8,278 nt of DNA, taken from assembly GCA_009699825.1 (NCBI GenBank), contig WLNM01000045.1, positions 1 to 8,278 on the forward strand, given 5' to 3'. Shown here piece after piece: positions 5,979-8,278 of the stretch. Below the pieces are notes generated by a model that made no database searches, was not told where the DNA came from, and saw only the letters and a list, made by a program, of their open reading frames with translations. Each line of letters begins with the position of its first letter. The stretch's first letter is position 1. A program made the position numbers and the translations under genes. This DNA comes from Actinomycetota bacterium. GTDB lineage: Bacteria > Actinomycetota > Actinomycetes > Nanopelagicales > Nanopelagicaceae.

Positions 5979-8278
5979 GTGTCGACGCAAGATTTAGCAG
6001 CTGCCATCGGTAATGATGGCGCTAGTTTGCGAGCCGATGTTCAAAAACTTAGCGATTTACTAGGTGAATCACTCGTTCGTCAAGAAGGTCAAGATTTACT
6101 CGAATTAATTGAAGCCGTGCATCAAGCAGTCAAAGAGGGCGGTGGGGATGAACTCTTATCAACTCTATCGATAGAACAATCAGTACAACTGGTTCGTGCA
6201 TTTAGCACATATTTTAATTTAGCAAATGTTGCTGAACAGGTTCACCGTGCACGAGTTTTAGCTGATGCCAGAGCGCAAGGTGGTTCTTGGATGGCAAAGG
6301 CTGTAGACAAAATCGCAGCAGCGCAGAGTGCAAAAATTCCTGGACACGAATTTTCTACAGAAGATGTGGCACGGTGGGTCAATGAATTGATGGTGCGTCC
6401 TGTCTTTACTGCTCATCCAACTGAAGCAGCAAGACGTTCTGTATTAAATAAATTAGGACGCGTCGCAAAACTTTTGGATCAACCTCATACGTCATCCCAA
6501 CGCAATCAATTAGCTGAAACAATTGATGTTTTGTGGCAAACCGATGAATTACGGGTTGGACGACCAGAGCCACTTGATGAAGCAATGAATGCTCTTTACT
6601 ATCTTGACGATCTATTCAAATTAACTATTCCAGAGGTCCTCAGTGATTTTAAAAATGAAATTAAACGTATAGGCGTTGACCTTCCTTTAGATGCGCGCCC
6701 ACTCTCATTCGGAAGCTGGATTGGTGGGGATCGCGATGGCAATCCGAATATCACTGCTTCGATTACCGAATCTGCAATGGTTTTACAAGTAGGTCACGCA
6801 ATTCGCGTAACAATTGCAGCTATGGATGATCTGCGTCAGATGCTTTCTGTTTCTACAAGGATCACTGGTGCGAGCAAAGCGTTACTGAAATCGGTTGAAG
6901 AAGACCTCAAACATATTCCAGAGTTTGAAGAACGATTCAAACGTCTCAATGTTCAAGAGCCATACCGTTTAAAGGCAACGGCTATTGTGCATCGCCTTGC
7001 ATTTACCCGTAATCGTCACGCATCTGGTGCACGGCATGTTCCACACCGCGATTACAACAACACCTCAGAATTATTGGCTGACTTAACTTTAATGCGTGAT
7101 TCATTACTTGAAAATCGTGGAGAACTCATGGCCACAGGTTTACTTGAACGGACCATGCGCACTATTTCAGTCTTTGGTCTTACTCACGCAACTCTTGACA
7201 TTCGCGAACACTCTGATGCTCACCACCACACACTATCTTTTGCTTTAGGAGACTCCTATAAAAACAAGAGCCACCAAGAGCGTTTTACCATTCTTGCTAG
7301 CGAGCTCTTATCATCGAAAAAGTTGGATTTCGGAAAGTGCGACGAACACGCACAAAAAACTCTAGATACATTCAATGCAATATCCGAAATTGTTCAACGT
7401 TTCGGTCCGGAATCAATTGAGACATACATAGTTTCGATGACCAAAGGTGCTGATGATTTATTAGCGGCAATCCTTTTGGCTAAGCAGGCAGGGCTTGTAA
7501 ATATTTCTACTAAAACTGCAATTATTGGTTTTGCTCCCCTGCTAGAAACGGTTGCCGAATTACGCGGGGCTGGTGAAATTCTCGACACATTGTTAAGCGA
7601 TCCTGGATATAGAAAGATCGTCGAAATTCGCGGAAACTCCCAAGAAGTTATGTTGGGTTATTCAGATTCAAATAAGGATGCAGGAATTGCAACTAGCCAA
7701 TGGGAAATTCATAGAGCGCAACGCAAATTGCGCGACGTAGCAATCAAACATGGAGTGAAATTACGTTTATTCCATGGTCGCGGTGGTTCCGTAGGTCGCG
7801 GTGGTGGTCCAACGTATGAAGCACTCCTTGCATTGCCCTGGGGCTCAATTGACGGACAAATTAAGATGACTGAACAAGGTGAAGTCATCAGCGATAAGTA
7901 TGCAATTCCATCTCTTGCTCGTGAAAATATTGAACTTATGCTCGCTGCTTCATTAGAAGCAACTGTGCTTAACCGTGCACCACGTCAGAGCGCGGAAAGT
8001 TTAGATAAGTGGAATGCATGTATGGATCTCATTAGCGAAAGTTCTTTTGCGCGTTATCGCGCCTTAGTTGATCATCCAGATTTGCCTGCTTACTTTTATG
8101 CATCAACTCCTGTTGAACAATTAGGTGAAATGATGTTGGGATCGCGTCCATCTAGACGTCCGGATGCTGCCAGTGGATTAGATAGTTTGCGCGCGATTCC
8201 ATGGGTATTTGGTTGGACTCAATCGCGCCAGATTGTTCCTGGTTGGTTTGGTGTTGGAAGTGGACTAAAAGCCGCGCG
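5979..8278 (+). CDS. ppc: Phosphoenolpyruvate carboxylase, 3' end cut by window edge
   Basis: PEP carboxylase adds bicarbonate to phosphoenolpyruvate to give oxaloacetate and phosphate, refilling the TCA cycle; it is a cytoplasmic tetramer in characterised bacteria. The frame gives 766 codons and runs off the right edge; bacterial family members are about 880-930 aa, so roughly the last 120-160 residues are missing. Hallmarks: VFTAHPTEAARR with catalytic H146; GSWIGGDRDGNPN (245-257); VMLGYSDSNKDAG with D563 and K566; and the glycine-rich loop FHGRGGSVGRGGG with H599, R601 and R607. These are the expected active-site residues. The GTG at 5979 is the earliest possible start because an in-frame TAG lies one codon upstream. 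The next candidate is a TTG at codon 17, just before the LRADVQKLSDLLGE block that aligns with family N-termini, so the true start is uncertain by 16 residues. There is no clear Shine-Dalgarno sequence. It diverges from mfd across 102 bp. Confidence 0.97.
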   Translation, partial: MSTQDLAAAIGNDGASLRADVQKLSDLLGESLVRQEGQDLLELIEAVHQAVKEGGGDELLSTLSIEQSVQLVRAFSTYFNLANVAEQVHRARVLADARAQGGSWMAKAVDKIAAAQSAKIPGHEFSTEDVARWVNELMVRPVFTAHPTEAARRSVLNKLGRVAKLLDQPHTSSQRNQLAETIDVLWQTDELRVGRPEPLDEAMNALYYLDDLFKLTIPEVLSDFKNEIKRIGVDLPLDARPLSFGSWIGGDRDGNPNITASITESAMVLQVGHAIRVTIAAMDDLRQMLSVSTRITGASKALLKSVEEDLKHIPEFEERFKRLNVQEPYRLKATAIVHRLAFTRNRHASGARHVPHRDYNNTSELLADLTLMRDSLLENRGELMATGLLERTMRTISVFGLTHATLDIREHSDAHHHTLSFALGDSYKNKSHQERFTILASELLSSKKLDFGKCDEHAQKTLDTFNAISEIVQRFGPESIETYIVSMTKGADDLLAAILLAKQAGLVNISTKTAIIGFAPLLETVAELRGAGEILDTLLSDPGYRKIVEIRGNSQEVMLGYSDSNKDAGIATSQWEIHRAQRKLRDVAIKHGVKLRLFHGRGGSVGRGGGPTYEALLALPWGSIDGQIKMTEQGEVISDKYAIPSLARENIELMLAASLEATVLNRAPRQSAESLDKWNACMDLISESSFARYRALVDHPDLPAYFYASTPVEQLGEMMLGSRPSRRPDAASGLDSLRAIPWVFGWTQSRQIVPGWFGVGSGLKAA
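6003..6020 (+). other. Short inverted repeat at the start of ppc
   Basis: GCCATC and GATGGC form a perfect 6-bp stem around a 6-nt loop (GGTAAT), covering ppc codons 9-14. If the message is leaderless this hairpin lies within the first 45 nt of the mRNA, where structure can affect initiation. A chance 6-bp repeat in coding sequence is common, so it is recorded as a weak feature. Confidence 0.3.

Noticed and set aside
1..8278. Search for mobile elements, CRISPR repeats, toxin-antitoxin pairs or defence genes.
   Set aside because: No terminal repeats, transposase, regularly spaced repeats or unexplained gap above about 100 bp were seen; the window is filled by conserved housekeeping genes.

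Overview
This is a housekeeping stretch from a low-GC actinobacterium (roughly 40-45% GC by eye). Two things point that way. First, the order mfd, SurA-like lipoprotein, mazG, eno resembles the block known from streptomycetes and, rearranged, from mycobacteria. Second, the enolase, Mfd and PEP carboxylase sequences have an actinobacterial flavour. The modest GC, tight spacing and frequent GTG starts suggest a streamlined freshwater lineage such as the acI/Nanopelagicales group. That placement is inference, because no rRNA or other decisive marker lies in the window.

Layout. Positions 1 to about 5876 hold four genes on the minus strand that read as one transcription unit, in the order mfd (1148 aa), a 201-aa SurA-like lipoprotein, mazG (214 aa) and eno (first 371 codons, 3' end cut by the window edge). 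mfd and the lipoprotein overlap by one base (TAG/GTG), the lipoprotein and mazG are 17 nt apart, and mazG and eno are 47 nt apart. Positions 5877-5978 are a 102-bp divergent intergenic region with a probable mfd promoter, a long stem-loop, a 16-bp dyad and a possible leaderless ppc promoter. From 5979 to the right edge the plus strand carries ppc (first 766 codons, 3' end cut).

How the genes relate. Mfd couples stalled RNA polymerase to nucleotide excision repair, and MazG hydrolyses NTPs, including non-canonical ones in the characterised homologues, so both protect nucleic-acid integrity. The lipoprotein is probably an extracytoplasmic chaperone-like protein without a catalytic isomerase domain. 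Enolase makes phosphoenolpyruvate and PEP carboxylase converts it to oxaloacetate, so a PEP producer and a PEP consumer flank the group.

I found no mobile element, CRISPR array, tRNA, rRNA or defence cassette, and no evidence for an undescribed system. The parts most worth a second look are the divergent mfd/ppc control region and the lipoprotein. Every gene looks intact apart from the two cut by the window edges, and nothing suggests recent horizontal transfer.
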